Below are positions 42,864-51,639 of a stretch of DNA of 64,000 nucleotides, in pieces. The notes below the pieces were generated by a model, which saw only the letters and a list, made by a program, of their open reading frames with translations, was not told the DNA's origin and did no database searches. The stretch comes from Bin107 sp965221655 (lineage in GTDB: Bacteria > UBA8248), in NCBI GenBank assembly GCA_965221655.1, contig OZ244906.1:930001-994000 (forward strand). The letters are read 5' to 3'. Numbering within the stretch: the first letter of the stretch is position 1; every line of letters starts with the position of its first letter. The translations under genes were made by a program, and so were the position numbers.

Positions 42864-43811
42864 ATGAGCGAGCAGGCGTATCAGGAAATACGGGAGCGGG
42901 CGCGGGCGAACATCGAGAGCGTGAACAAGGGAAACCCCTACGACGTGCTCGGTCCCGATTCGGCCGGGGCGCAGACGGCGCTGGCGGGCTACAAGCGCTT
43001 CGGCCTCAAGATGCGCCTGATGATGACGGCGGAGGCCGACACCACCTTCGACTTCCTGGGCAAGAAGCTGCGCAGCCCGATTATGACCGGCTCGATGAGC
43101 GCGAACACCCTCGCCAACCATTGGGCCGACGGCTTTCTCCACGTGGCCGAGGGGGCCGCGCGCTTCGGTACCCAGTACTGGATCGGCGACTGCGACGACG
43201 CGACGTGGAAGCGCGCCGCCGCCGCCTCGCCCTCGGCCATACGCATCGTAAAACCCTGGCGCGACAGACAGCAGACCCTCACCTCGCTCAAGCTCGCGGA
43301 GGATACCGGCGCGTTCGCGGTGGGCATGGATTTCGAGTCCGGCTTCTACAACCCCGCGTGCGCCCCGCAGCCTGCGGACGCACTGCCCGCATACGTGCGC
43401 GCGACGGGGCTGCCCTTCGTGTTCAAGGCGGTGGGGTCGGTGGAAACGGCGCGCATCGCGCGCGACGCAGGCGCTGCGGCCATCATCGTCACCACGCACG
43501 GCGGTGCGCACGGCCCCTCCTGGGCGCACCCCATGGAAATCCTCCCCGAGGTGGTGGACGCCGTGGGGGAGGACGTGCTCGTGTTGGCAGAGAGCGGGGT
43601 GCGCCGCGGGGAGGACGCCCTCAAGCTGCTAGCGCGCGGAGCCAGGGGCGTCATGTCGGGCCGGGGGCTCGTGCTCGGCCTGTTCGCGGACGGAGCGGCG
43701 GGCGTGGCCGAAATGCTCGAACTGCTGAACGAAGAGCTCGAGCGCGCGATGATTATGTCGGGCTGTAAAGATTTGGCCGCGATTACCCCGGACGTGCTGA
43801 TTCCGCGCTGA
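42864..43811 (+). CDS. FMN-dependent alpha-hydroxy-acid dehydrogenase-like protein
   Basis: FMN-binding TIM-barrel protein of 315 residues related to lactate/glycolate oxidases. Recognisable blocks: LRSPIMTGSMS, VFKAVGSVETARIARDAGAAAIIVTTHGG (catalytic-type His212), and VLAESGVRRGEDALKLLARGARGVMSGRGL for FMN phosphate. Two points are unusual: the protein is shorter than the normal 350-380 residues, and the substrate Arg of the HGGR motif is Ala here (HGGA). It may therefore act on a substrate without a carboxylate, or be an isopentenyl-isomerase-like or reductase branch. The ATG at 42864 follows GGGAGAGCGAAGG. Confidence 0.84.
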   Translation: MSEQAYQEIRERARANIESVNKGNPYDVLGPDSAGAQTALAGYKRFGLKMRLMMTAEADTTFDFLGKKLRSPIMTGSMSANTLANHWADGFLHVAEGAARFGTQYWIGDCDDATWKRAAAASPSAIRIVKPWRDRQQTLTSLKLAEDTGAFAVGMDFESGFYNPACAPQPADALPAYVRATGLPFVFKAVGSVETARIARDAGAAAIIVTTHGGAHGPSWAHPMEILPEVVDAVGEDVLVLAESGVRRGEDALKLLARGARGVMSGRGLVLGLFADGAAGVAEMLELLNEELERAMIMSGCKDLAAITPDVLIPR

Positions 43812-43841
43812 GACGCGAACGGGCGCTTTGCCCGCGCGGGG

Positions 43842-44930
43842 CTAGAGGGCTTCGGGCAGCAGGGGCAGCAGGTATTTTCCAAAGTTGCGCGCCTCGGCGT
43901 CGTGCGGCCAGCCGGAGAGGATGAACGTGGTCGCGCCTACGTCCAGGTATTCACGCATGGCGTCGGCCACGACCTTAGGACTGCCCACGAGCATGGTGCC
44001 CGCCCCCTGACGCACGAGGTTCACGCCCGAGAACAGGGCGGGGCCATGCCACAGCTTGCCCTCAGCCGTCATGGCGTTCATGCGCTGCTGGGAGACGGAT
44101 TCCACCTGGCCCGCCACCTCGCCGGTTACCGAGGAGGTCTCCCCGTAGGAGGCCGTGCCCGCTATTATCTCCTCCGCCTCGTGCTTGGCCTGTGCGTCGT
44201 CCTCGCGCACGAGGATGTGGAAGCGCACGCCGAGCCGCACGTCGCGCCCGTATTCCTCGCGCGCCATGGTGCGCACCTCCTCGTATTCCTCGGCAATCTG
44301 CCAGGGCGGCTCGCCCCACTTCAAGAACACGTCGGCGTGCTTGGCGATGACGCGCTTCGCGGCGGGCGAGCTGCCGCCGAAATAGAGCGGCGGGCCGCCC
44401 TTGCGCACGGGAGCCGGGAAAACGAAGCCATCCTCCACCTGGTAGTGGACGCCCTCGTGGTTCACCCTGCCCCCTCCCGACCAGAAGGCGCGCACGACGT
44501 CGAGAAATTCCTCGGCCCGCGCGTAGCGCGCGTCGTGGTCGGCCCAGTCGCCGTAGCGGCGCGCGTCGACCGAGGAGCCGCCGGGCACGACGTTCACAGT
44601 CAGCCTCCCGCCCGAGATGAAGTCCAGCGTATTCGCCTGCTGGACGGCGAAGGTGGGCGTCGTGAGGCCGGGGCGGATGGCGACGCAGAATTTAAGGCTG
44701 GTGGTCTCGCGCGCAATTGCCGCTCCGAGCAGCCAGCCGTCCGAACACGATGTGTTGCAGGGAATGAGCATGTTCGTGAGGCCGTTGGCCTCCGCGGTGC
44801 GCGCCACGTGAACGAGGTAGTCGATTTCGGGGGGAATCTCCACCTCGCCCGTGCCCAGGCGCGTGGCGTCGCCCCGGCTGTTCGAGGGGAGATACCATGC
44901 GTATTCGATGGGTCGTTTCCCTGAAGTCAT
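43842..44930 (-). CDS. LLM-class flavin-dependent monooxygenase, SsuD-like
   Basis: Luciferase-like FMNH2-dependent monooxygenase of 362 residues, close in layout to alkanesulfonate monooxygenase SsuD: YAWYLPSNSRGDATRLG, LKFCVAIRPGLTTPTFAVQQANTLDFISGGRLTVNVVPGGSS, YFGGSSPAAKRVIAKHADVFLKWGEP, and the late LVGSPKVVADAMREYLDVGATTFILSGWPHDAEARNFGKYLLPLL. SsuD releases sulfite from alkanesulfonates; the true substrate here is unproven. The start at 44930 is the best fit; 44954 is possible. Upstream, a hairpin with a U-run and a competing stem suggests attenuation. Confidence 0.9.
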   Translation of the reverse strand: MTSGKRPIEYAWYLPSNSRGDATRLGTGEVEIPPEIDYLVHVARTAEANGLTNMLIPCNTSCSDGWLLGAAIARETTSLKFCVAIRPGLTTPTFAVQQANTLDFISGGRLTVNVVPGGSSVDARRYGDWADHDARYARAEEFLDVVRAFWSGGGRVNHEGVHYQVEDGFVFPAPVRKGGPPLYFGGSSPAAKRVIAKHADVFLKWGEPPWQIAEEYEEVRTMAREEYGRDVRLGVRFHILVREDDAQAKHEAEEIIAGTASYGETSSVTGEVAGQVESVSQQRMNAMTAEGKLWHGPALFSGVNLVRQGAGTMLVGSPKVVADAMREYLDVGATTFILSGWPHDAEARNFGKYLLPLLPEAL

Positions 44931-45057
44931 CGCGCCCGCGTTCCTCTCTTGCATCACCAGATTCGCCAACCCCGCGCCGCCGCCATACCGGTGGGAGCGG
45001 ACGCGGCCTCCCTGCCCGACCTCCACCCGCGCGGTGGAGCGGCCCCTTGAGTGTGCG

Positions 45058-45089
45058 AAAAAAAACGCCCCTCCCGCAAGGGGAGGAGC
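45058..45089 (-). terminator. orphan intrinsic terminator in the leader of the LLM gene
   Basis: Minus strand: GCUCCUCCC, loop CUUGC, GGGAGGGGC (9 bp with one G-U), then G and eight U (the plus strand shows eight A at 45058-45065). No gene ends here; the next minus-strand gene starts 128 nt downstream. Confidence 0.65.
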
Positions 45090-45150
45090 CATTGTTGCCG
45101 GCAGGGCCGCAACCCGCACGGGCTGGTGCTGCGCCCTCCCCCCGGCTCCT
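45058..45150 (-). promoter_or_regulatory. candidate transcription attenuator / riboswitch-like leader
   Basis: AGGAGCC at 45150-45144 is exactly complementary to GGCUCCU at 45090-45084, which contains most of the 5' arm of the terminator. The two pairings exclude each other, as in anti-terminator/terminator switches. The enclosed 50 nt can fold further (GUUGC...GCAAC, CCCG...CGGG). I recognise no known riboswitch class, and the GC-rich sequence makes chance pairing possible. Confidence 0.4.
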
Positions 45151-45374
45151 AAACGCTGGGGCGCTCAGCGCATTGCAGCGGCGCCTCATCACCGCCACGT
45201 CACAAACGGGTGAGGCTTGCGTGAAACCAGCAACCGGGCGGCGGGGTGGGCGCGCGCTTCCCAACGGCGCACGCAGGCTGTAGATTGCAACCTCGACTCC
45301 GGCCCCCGCAACCCGGGCGCGTCCACAAGGAACCGCATGCGACCCGGACAACGCCGCACCACCCCGAGAAGCGG

Positions 45375-46259
45375 ATGAACCCCCAACTCCTCGCCGCAAC
45401 CTACGCCATGTCCACCGCCGTGGTCTTCGCCACCTTCAGCGTGTTCGTCCGCAAAGGCAGCGAGCACGCCAACGCGCTCACGGGCGTGTTCATCGGCATG
45501 TTTACCTCCCTGCCCGTCATGCTCGCCGTCACCTGGTACTACTGGGAGCCTGAGTGGTGGAGTCCGCCCGCGTTCTTTTTCTTCACTCTGGCGGGGCTGG
45601 TGGGACCCGCCATGTCGCGCGTGTTCCTCTACCTGAGCATCTCGTATCTGGGCGTGGCGCGCGCCATGCCGTTCAACTCGCTCACGCCCCTGTTCTCCAC
45701 CTCGCTGGCCGTCGTCTTCGTCGGCGAGCGGCCGGGCGCACTCATCCTGGCGGGCACGATTTGCATCATCCTCGGCAGCGTAACCCTCACCTACAAGAAA
45801 CCCGAAGACACCTCCTGGAAGCGCAAGTACCTGTGGCTCGCCTTCGCCAGCAGCATCACGGCGGCGCTTTCGTTCCTGTTCCGAAAACTCGCCTTCGCCC
45901 ACGTTTCAGCCCCCATGATGGGGGCGACGCTCTCGACGCTGGCGGGCTTTGTTTTTCTGACGACGTTCATCCCCCTCTTTCCCCAGGATCAAAAACCGAA
46001 CCAGTTCGACCGCCCCAAAGCCTGGCTCGTCTTCGGCTTCTGCGGGCTGCTGAACGCCCTGGGGTTCTTTCTGCACTTCACCGCCATCAGCATCGGCGAC
46101 CTCTCCATCGTGGCCCCGCTCACGTCGACGGCCCCCGTCTTCAGCCTCCTCATGAGCTTCGTGATGCTCAGGCGCATGGAGCGCATCACGCCGACCATCG
46201 TCCTCGGCACGATTTGCATGGTCGGCGGCGCGGCCCTCATCGGCTGGCGGGTTCGCTAG
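45375..46259 (+). CDS. EamA/DMT-family permease
   Basis: Ten-helix EamA permease of 294 residues (MNPQLLAATYAMSTAVVFATFSVFVRKGSEHANALTG). First repeat ends MPFNSLTPLFSTSLAVVFVGERPG, second ends VAPLTSTAPVFSLLMSFVMLRRMERI. Substrate unknown. The start at 45375 follows GAGAAGCGG. It lies 134 bp before an MFS gene on the same strand; that gap holds a GC-rich 8-bp inverted repeat (46273-46298) without a T run. Confidence 0.9.
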   Translation: MNPQLLAATYAMSTAVVFATFSVFVRKGSEHANALTGVFIGMFTSLPVMLAVTWYYWEPEWWSPPAFFFFTLAGLVGPAMSRVFLYLSISYLGVARAMPFNSLTPLFSTSLAVVFVGERPGALILAGTICIILGSVTLTYKKPEDTSWKRKYLWLAFASSITAALSFLFRKLAFAHVSAPMMGATLSTLAGFVFLTTFIPLFPQDQKPNQFDRPKAWLVFGFCGLLNALGFFLHFTAISIGDLSIVAPLTSTAPVFSLLMSFVMLRRMERITPTIVLGTICMVGGAALIGWRVR

Positions 46260-46393
46260 GGAAAACACGCCCGCGCGGGGGGAGGAGCCGCCCCGCGCCA
46301 ACCCGCCGGAGAGGCTGCGGCCCGGCCTGCGAAAAATCTCCCCTTGCATGATGGCGCGAAGTAGACGAAATTCCATAGCAGGAGGTGCGGCCC

Positions 46394-47623
46394 ATGCTGT
46401 TTCGATTCTCTTTGTACGGCTTCCTCAAGAACCAGACCTACTTCGAACCCTTCCTCATTCTCGCTTTTCTGGAAAAAGACCTCTCCTTTTTTCAAATCGG
46501 CCTCCTCATCGGCTTTCGCGAGGTGTGCATCAACCTCTTCGAGATCCCCAGCGGCGCGGTGGCCGACCTCTACGGCAGAAGGCGCTCGATGATATTCTCG
46601 TTCTGCGCCTACATCGCCTCGTTTTTGGTCTTTGCGTGGTCTGTCTCGTTCGCCGCCCTGTTCCTCGCCATGTTCGCCTTCGCCCTGGGAGATGCGTTCC
46701 GCACCGGCACGCACAAGGCGATGATCTTCGAATGGCTCAGGCTCCGGGGCAGGGAGGGGGAACGCACCCGCGTCTACGGCTTCACACGCTCTTGGTCGAA
46801 GATGGGCTCGGCCGTCTCCGTCCTGGTCGCGAGCGCTTTCATCTTCACCGGTGCGCGCTACGCGGACATCTTCCTGCTCGCCGTCATCCCCTACGCGCTC
46901 AACATCGTGAATTTTATGGGTTACCCGGCGGAACTCGACGGGGATCGCGCGCCGGACGCGAAGATTCCAAGCGTCTGGGGCCACCTCAAGAGCTCGCTGC
47001 GCCAGTCGTTCGCCCCCGGGCCGCTGCGCGGCATCCTCGTCGAATCGATGGGTTACGAGGGCACCTACAAGGTGGTGAAGGATTACATACAACCCATCAT
47101 CCAGCAGGCCGCACTCGGCCTGGCGCTCCTCGCCACCTGGCAGCAGAACCAGCGCGTGGCGATACTGATGGGTGCGGTCTACTTCGTTCTGCATCTGCTC
47201 TCGGGCTTCGCCTCGCGCGGAGGCCACCGCCTGGTCGCCTCCCTGGGCTCGGAAGAAGCCGCGGCAAAGTTCCTCTGGGGCGTCACGGCCTGCACCCACG
47301 CCACCCTGGCCTGGGGGCTCTGGGCGGGCTGGGAGTCGGTGGTCATCGCGGGCTTCATCGCCCTGGCCGTCCTGCAAAACTTCTGGCGGCCCGTGCTCAT
47401 CAGCCGCATCGACGCCCACGGCTCGCGTGAGGCGGGCGCCACGATTCTCTCGGTCGAAACCCAGTGCAAGTCGCTCCTCGCCATGGCGCTGGCGCCCATC
47501 ATCGGCCTTTGCGTGGACGTGTTCGGCCTGGTGGCGGTGGGCGTCGCGGCCGCAATCATCACGCTGCCCTTCGCGCTCTCGAGCCTCGCCGGCCCGCACG
47601 CAAGACCCGCCCACCACCTGTAG
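46394..47623 (+). CDS. MFS transporter
   Basis: Major facilitator of 409 residues. Helix 1-2 and the loop motif are clear: FRFSLYGFLKNQTYFEPFLILAFLEK, then FEIPSGAVADLYGRRRSMI, an MFS signature like that of DHA1-type permeases. About twelve helices can be traced. The ATG at 46394 has AGGAGGT 7 nt upstream; a GTG at 46385 would place the ribosome site inside the gene. It ends in a strong terminator. Substrate unknown. Confidence 0.88.
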   Translation: MLFRFSLYGFLKNQTYFEPFLILAFLEKDLSFFQIGLLIGFREVCINLFEIPSGAVADLYGRRRSMIFSFCAYIASFLVFAWSVSFAALFLAMFAFALGDAFRTGTHKAMIFEWLRLRGREGERTRVYGFTRSWSKMGSAVSVLVASAFIFTGARYADIFLLAVIPYALNIVNFMGYPAELDGDRAPDAKIPSVWGHLKSSLRQSFAPGPLRGILVESMGYEGTYKVVKDYIQPIIQQAALGLALLATWQQNQRVAILMGAVYFVLHLLSGFASRGGHRLVASLGSEEAAAKFLWGVTACTHATLAWGLWAGWESVVIAGFIALAVLQNFWRPVLISRIDAHGSREAGATILSVETQCKSLLAMALAPIIGLCVDVFGLVAVGVAAAIITLPFALSSLAGPHARPAHHL

Positions 47624-47636
47624 GCATTCCGCACGC

Positions 47637-47668
47637 ATGGGGGAGAACATCCCCCCATAGGATTTTTT
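47637..47668 (+). terminator. rho-independent terminator after the MFS gene
   Basis: ATGGGGG and CCCCCAT form a 7-bp stem with an 8-nt loop, followed within 5 nt by six T. Confidence 0.8.
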
Positions 47669-47762
47669 GTCGACATGATTCCGCAGGCGGCGTGCGGGAG
47701 CATCTCGCCTTTTCGGCGAATCCCCTCCCCCCATCTCCCGTGCGCGCCGAGCGCGTTTCGCG

Positions 47763-47791
47763 TTGACGGGCGGCGCGAAGCGCAATAGACT
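47763..47791 (+). promoter_or_regulatory. promoter for the TRAP transporter operon
   Basis: TTGACG, a 17-nt spacer, then TAGACT, about 65 nt before the first gene (ATG 47857). It follows the preceding gene's terminator directly, which marks a separate operon. Confidence 0.6.
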
Positions 47792-47856
47792 GCGCCCATC
47801 CATCTGAGGGCGACGGGCCAGCGGCACGGGCTTCCCGTACAGGCGGGAGGGCATGT

Positions 47857-48351
47857 ATGCGGAACATTGAAAGAAACCTCTCCTGGGTGCTGCTCCTCGC
47901 ACTCACGCTGATGCTCACGGCCCAGGTCATCGCCCGCTACGTCTTCTTCACCTCGATCAGCTGGATCGAGGAGTTCTCGCGCATCGTCTTCATCTGGTTC
48001 ATCTACCTGACGATCAGCTGGATCATCCTCCAGGGGCGCCACATCCGCGTGAACGCCATCGAGATGCTTTTGCCCGCCTCCTGGGTGCGCCCGGTGGCGT
48101 TTTTCGCCGACTGTCTGTGGATGGCCTTCAACGTGCTGATGACGTATTTCGGCGTGTTGTTCGTCTACACCGAGATCGAGGTCTGGTCGGAGACCGACAT
48201 CCTGCAGATTCCCGAGGCCGCCGTGCACTCGATAATCCCCATCGGGTTCGGGCTGATGACCCTGCGCCTCGCCCAGTACATGTACCGCGTCTACGTGAAG
48301 GGCGAGCCCGAAGTACTCTACGACGTCGAAAAGCAGGTGGAAGAGCGATGA
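47857..48351 (+). CDS. TRAP transporter small permease subunit (DctQ-like)
   Basis: Small membrane subunit of a tripartite ATP-independent periplasmic transporter, 164 residues, four membrane helices. Diagnostic DctQ features: the opening LSWVLLLALTLMLTAQVIARYVFFTSISWIEEFSR and LTISWIILQGRHIRVNAIEML. The family moves C4-dicarboxylates or other organic acids with a Na+ gradient. The ATG at 47857 has GGGAGG. Its stop overlaps the start of the large subunit (ATGA), so their translation is coupled. Confidence 0.93.
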   Translation: MRNIERNLSWVLLLALTLMLTAQVIARYVFFTSISWIEEFSRIVFIWFIYLTISWIILQGRHIRVNAIEMLLPASWVRPVAFFADCLWMAFNVLMTYFGVLFVYTEIEVWSETDILQIPEAAVHSIIPIGFGLMTLRLAQYMYRVYVKGEPEVLYDVEKQVEER

Positions 48352-49634
48352 ACATGCCCATTCTGCTGCTCGGCTCGCTGGCGTTATTCCTCTTCGTGCG
48401 CGTACCCGTGGGCGTCGCCCTGGGAGCGGCCTCGATTCTCGTCTACTACGCCACGGGGGAGCGCTTCGAGAGCCTGGCCCTCTCCTACTACGACGGGCTC
48501 GACAAGTTTCCCTTCATCGCCGTGCCCATGTTCCTGCTCGCGGGCGCGCTGATGGAAAAAGGCGGCATCAGCAGGCGCCTCATCTCGGTGGCGGACTGCT
48601 TCGTGGGCAACGTCCAGGGGGGGCTCGCCCACGTCACCATTCTCGCGTGCATGCTCTTCTCGGCCATTTCAGGCTCAGGACCGGCGACGACGGCCGCGGT
48701 GGGCGGCCTCATGATTCCCACCATGCTCAGGCGCAGCTACGACAAGAACTACTCGGGCGCCGTCTCCGCCTGCGGGGGGACGCTGGGCATCCTCATTCCG
48801 CCGAGCATCACGCTCATCGTCTACGGCGTGAGCGCGGACCAGTCCGTGACGCGGCTGTTCATCGCCGGCTTCATGCCCGGCATTTTGCTGGGGTGCATGC
48901 TGATGTGCTGCGCCTCGATTATGGCGCGCTTCATGACGGTGGAATCCGACGCGGAGCCCTTCAGCGTCGCGCGCACGCTGCGCACCATCTGGGAGTCGCG
49001 CTGGGCGCTCCTCGCTCCGGGCGTCATCATCGGGGGCATCTACGGCGGGTTCGTGACCCCGACGGAGAGCGCCGTCATCGCCGTGCTCTACGGCTGGGCC
49101 ATCGGCACCTTCGTCTACCGCGAGCTCGACTGGGCCAGGACGCGCGAGTGCCTGGAAATCGCCGCCCTGGTGACGGGCACCATCGCCATCATCTGGGGGG
49201 CGTCGCTCGCCTTCGGCGAACTCATCACCATCCACCAGATTCCCCAGTTGGTCACCGCCTTCATCCAGAGGGTCACGACCTCGCCCTTCGCCATCCTCAT
49301 CCTCATCAGCCTGTTCCTGACCTTCGTGGGGATGTGGCTGAACACCATGGCGCAGGTCATCATCCTCACGCCGATGTTCCTGCCCGTCATCCAGGCGGTG
49401 GGCATCGACCCCATTCACTTCGGCATCGTCTTCGTGGTGAACTGCGAGATCGGCTACCTGACGCCGCCCCTGGGTACGAGCCTGTTCGTGGCGATGGGCA
49501 TTGCGGACACGACCCTGGGCGCCATCGCCAAGGCCGTTTTGCCCTTCATCGCCACGATGTTCCTGTGCATTCTCATCCTCTCGTATTTCCCCGCCATCTC
49601 TCTTTTTCTGCCGAACCTTATGCTCGGCAGGTGA
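48348..49634 (+). CDS. TRAP transporter large permease subunit (DctM-like)
   Basis: Large TRAP permease of 428 residues with about twelve membrane helices; the transport channel proper. DctM signatures: SALALFLFVRVPVG at the start, FPFIAVPMFLLAGALMEKGGISRRLI, AISGSGPATTAAVGGLMIPTM, GGTLGILIPPSITLIVYGV, and FGIVFVVNCEIGYLTPPLGTSLFVA. The ATG at 48348 overlaps the DctQ-like stop codon by 4 bases. The substrate is set by the binding protein that follows. Confidence 0.95.
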   Translation: MNMPILLLGSLALFLFVRVPVGVALGAASILVYYATGERFESLALSYYDGLDKFPFIAVPMFLLAGALMEKGGISRRLISVADCFVGNVQGGLAHVTILACMLFSAISGSGPATTAAVGGLMIPTMLRRSYDKNYSGAVSACGGTLGILIPPSITLIVYGVSADQSVTRLFIAGFMPGILLGCMLMCCASIMARFMTVESDAEPFSVARTLRTIWESRWALLAPGVIIGGIYGGFVTPTESAVIAVLYGWAIGTFVYRELDWARTRECLEIAALVTGTIAIIWGASLAFGELITIHQIPQLVTAFIQRVTTSPFAILILISLFLTFVGMWLNTMAQVIILTPMFLPVIQAVGIDPIHFGIVFVVNCEIGYLTPPLGTSLFVAMGIADTTLGAIAKAVLPFIATMFLCILILSYFPAISLFLPNLMLGR

Positions 49635-49659
49635 GGGGCGACTACAAAGGAGGCAAACC

Positions 49660-50673
49660 ATGCGACACGCAAAAAGAGGCTTCATAGCCGCGGCGGCACT
49701 CGTTCTCGCCGCCGGTCTCATCGGCTTCTCGGCCCCGCGCGCCGAGGCGGCGAAGTACGTCATGAAGTTCGCCCACAACAATCCCCCCAAGCCCCAGCTG
49801 CTCTACCAGGCGACCGCGCTCACCATGCAGAAGAACCTGCAGGTCTACTCGAAGGGCGAAATCGACATCCAGATATTCCCCTCCTCCCAACTCGGCAAGG
49901 ACCGCGTCGCCGCGAAGAAGGTGCAACTCGGCTCGGTGCACATGCAGCTCGTGGCCTCGAACAACATCACGGCCTTCGACAGGCGGCTGGACATCTTCAC
50001 GCTGCCCTTCATGTTCGGCAGCTTCAAGGGCGCGGTGAAGGTATTCGACAGCGACATCGGCAAGACCATCGGCGAGAATTTCAGGAAAAAATCGGGCATC
50101 CGCGTTCTGGGCTTCGTCGCCACGGGTTTCCGCAACATGATGAACAGCAAACAACCCATCATGAAGCCCGCCGATTTGGGCAACCTGCGCATGCGCATCG
50201 CCAAGAACCCGATTATGGTCGAAACCTATAAATCCCTGGGCGGGAGCACCATCGGCATGGCGCCGACCGAGCTGTTCAGCGCGCTCAGCACCAAGACGGT
50301 CGACGGCCACGACGGCGGGTCAAGCTGGGCTTGGGCGATGAAGCTCTACGAGGTGCAGAAGTACCTCTCCATCACGCGGCACCAGTTGGTGGCGGGTGCG
50401 CTCATCATCAACGACAAGTACTACAACGGCCTGCCCAAGGCGATGCAAAAGGCCGTGCAGATGGCGGCGCGCGACACCATCGCCTGGGCGAACGCCTATG
50501 CGGAAGAAAACGAAGCAGACATCATGAAGGGCTTTGCCGAGAAGGGCCTCACGATTGCCACGCCCGACCTCAAGCCTTTCCGCAACGCCGTGAAACCCGT
50601 CCACAAGATGTTCGCCGACAAGGTGGGCGGCATGGACCTCATCAACCGCATCCTAAAGATGCAGGACAGTTAG
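49660..50673 (+). CDS. TRAP transporter periplasmic substrate-binding protein (DctP-like)
   Basis: Secreted DctP-type receptor of 337 residues. Signal peptide about 1-30 (AAAALVLAAGLIGFSAPRAEA). Characteristic blocks: FAHNNPPKPQLLYQATALTMQKNLQVYSKGEIDIQIFPSSQLGKDR and LGNLRMRIAKNPIMVETYKSLGGSTIGMAPTELFSALSTKTVDG, the latter with the conserved substrate-carboxylate Arg (RMRIA). The ligand is therefore probably an organic acid. The start has a perfect AAAGGAGG. It is followed after 65 bp by an SDR on the same strand. Confidence 0.94.
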   Translation: MRHAKRGFIAAAALVLAAGLIGFSAPRAEAAKYVMKFAHNNPPKPQLLYQATALTMQKNLQVYSKGEIDIQIFPSSQLGKDRVAAKKVQLGSVHMQLVASNNITAFDRRLDIFTLPFMFGSFKGAVKVFDSDIGKTIGENFRKKSGIRVLGFVATGFRNMMNSKQPIMKPADLGNLRMRIAKNPIMVETYKSLGGSTIGMAPTELFSALSTKTVDGHDGGSSWAWAMKLYEVQKYLSITRHQLVAGALIINDKYYNGLPKAMQKAVQMAARDTIAWANAYAEENEADIMKGFAEKGLTIATPDLKPFRNAVKPVHKMFADKVGGMDLINRILKMQDS

Positions 50674-50738
50674 CCGGCAGGGTGCGCGGCGGCCGCCGCG
50701 TCGCCGCGCACCCGCCGCACCGAAAGGAGAAGCGCCGT

Positions 50739-51494
50739 ATGGGCCGTTTTGCAGGCCAAAGCGCCGTCGTTACGGGTGCTGCGACGGGCATCGGCGAATC
50801 GACCGCGAGAATCCTCGCGCGCGAAGGTGCACACGTAACCCTCATGGACTTGAACGCCGAGGGCGCAGCCACTGTGACCGAATCCATCGCCCAAGACGGC
50901 GGCAACGCCCATACGGCAGTCGCTGACCTCACCGACTGGGAGGCCACGCGCACCGCAGTCGAGGAGGCACACCGCCGCGCGGGCGGGCTGGACGTGCTCG
51001 TCCACAGCGCGGGCGGCTTTCCGCGCTACGTGAGCCTGCTCGACTGCCCGGTCGAGGCGTGGGACGGCGTGGTGGACTCGAACCTGAAGTCGATGTTCTA
51101 CCTTCTCAAGGCCGCCGCCCCCCTGATGGCACAGGCGGGCTACGGACGCTTCGTCACCCTCTCGAGCATGGCCGCGCGCAGCGGCGTGAACCCCAACCCA
51201 CCGCATTACACCGCCGCCAAGGCGGGCGTGCTCGGCCTCACCCGCCAGGCGGCGCGCGAACTCGGCCCCCACGGCATCACCGTGAACGCCGTTGCCCCGG
51301 CCAACGTGCGCACCCCGCGCACGCTGGGCATCCGCACGCCCGAGCGCATTGCCCACATCGAACAATCCTCGCCTCTGGGCCGGCTTTCCGAGCCCCACGA
51401 AATCGCCGAGGCGGTCGTCTTCCTGTGCAGCAGGGAGGCGGGCTACATCACGGGCGTCACGCTGGACGTAAACGGCGGCGCGACGATGGTGTAG
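50739..51494 (+). CDS. short-chain dehydrogenase/reductase
   Basis: Classical SDR of 251 residues: TGAATGIG (about 13-20), catalytic Ser in VTLSSMAARSG, YTAAK, and the ending GYITGVTLDVNGGATMV. The start at 50739 follows GAAAGGAGAAG. It is the fourth gene of the TRAP operon, so it may oxidise the imported hydroxy acid or a derivative; this is an inference from position only. The 145 bp to the convergent SucD-like gene hold no gene. Confidence 0.92.
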   Translation: MGRFAGQSAVVTGAATGIGESTARILAREGAHVTLMDLNAEGAATVTESIAQDGGNAHTAVADLTDWEATRTAVEEAHRRAGGLDVLVHSAGGFPRYVSLLDCPVEAWDGVVDSNLKSMFYLLKAAAPLMAQAGYGRFVTLSSMAARSGVNPNPPHYTAAKAGVLGLTRQAARELGPHGITVNAVAPANVRTPRTLGIRTPERIAHIEQSSPLGRLSEPHEIAEAVVFLCSREAGYITGVTLDVNGGATMV

Positions 51495-51639
51495 GGAAAA
51501 TTTCGCACCCCCCTATCTCCCGCAAAAACTCGTGTCTCCCGAGGAGGGGAAAGCCCAGAGCGTCCGCCCGCAGTGGAGGGTTTTTCGCGCGAGGCGGCGC
51601 AACATGGGGTTGCGGTGTCGCAGGGCGCTGGTTCCGCCC

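Larger units (their letters stand above)
44931..45374. other. 444-bp divergent intergenic region without a gene
   Basis: Between the LLM monooxygenase (minus) and an EamA gene (plus). Open frames here are GC-driven and show no recognisable protein. On the minus strand it holds an intrinsic-terminator hairpin (45058-45089) and an alternative pairing partner (45144-45150). Nothing else was seen apart from presumed promoters. Confidence 0.6.

Noticed and set aside
44931..45374. Known riboswitch (cobalamin, TPP, SAM, SAH) in the LLM leader
   Set aside because: I compared the leader with core motifs of these classes and found only short partial likenesses, not a complete core.
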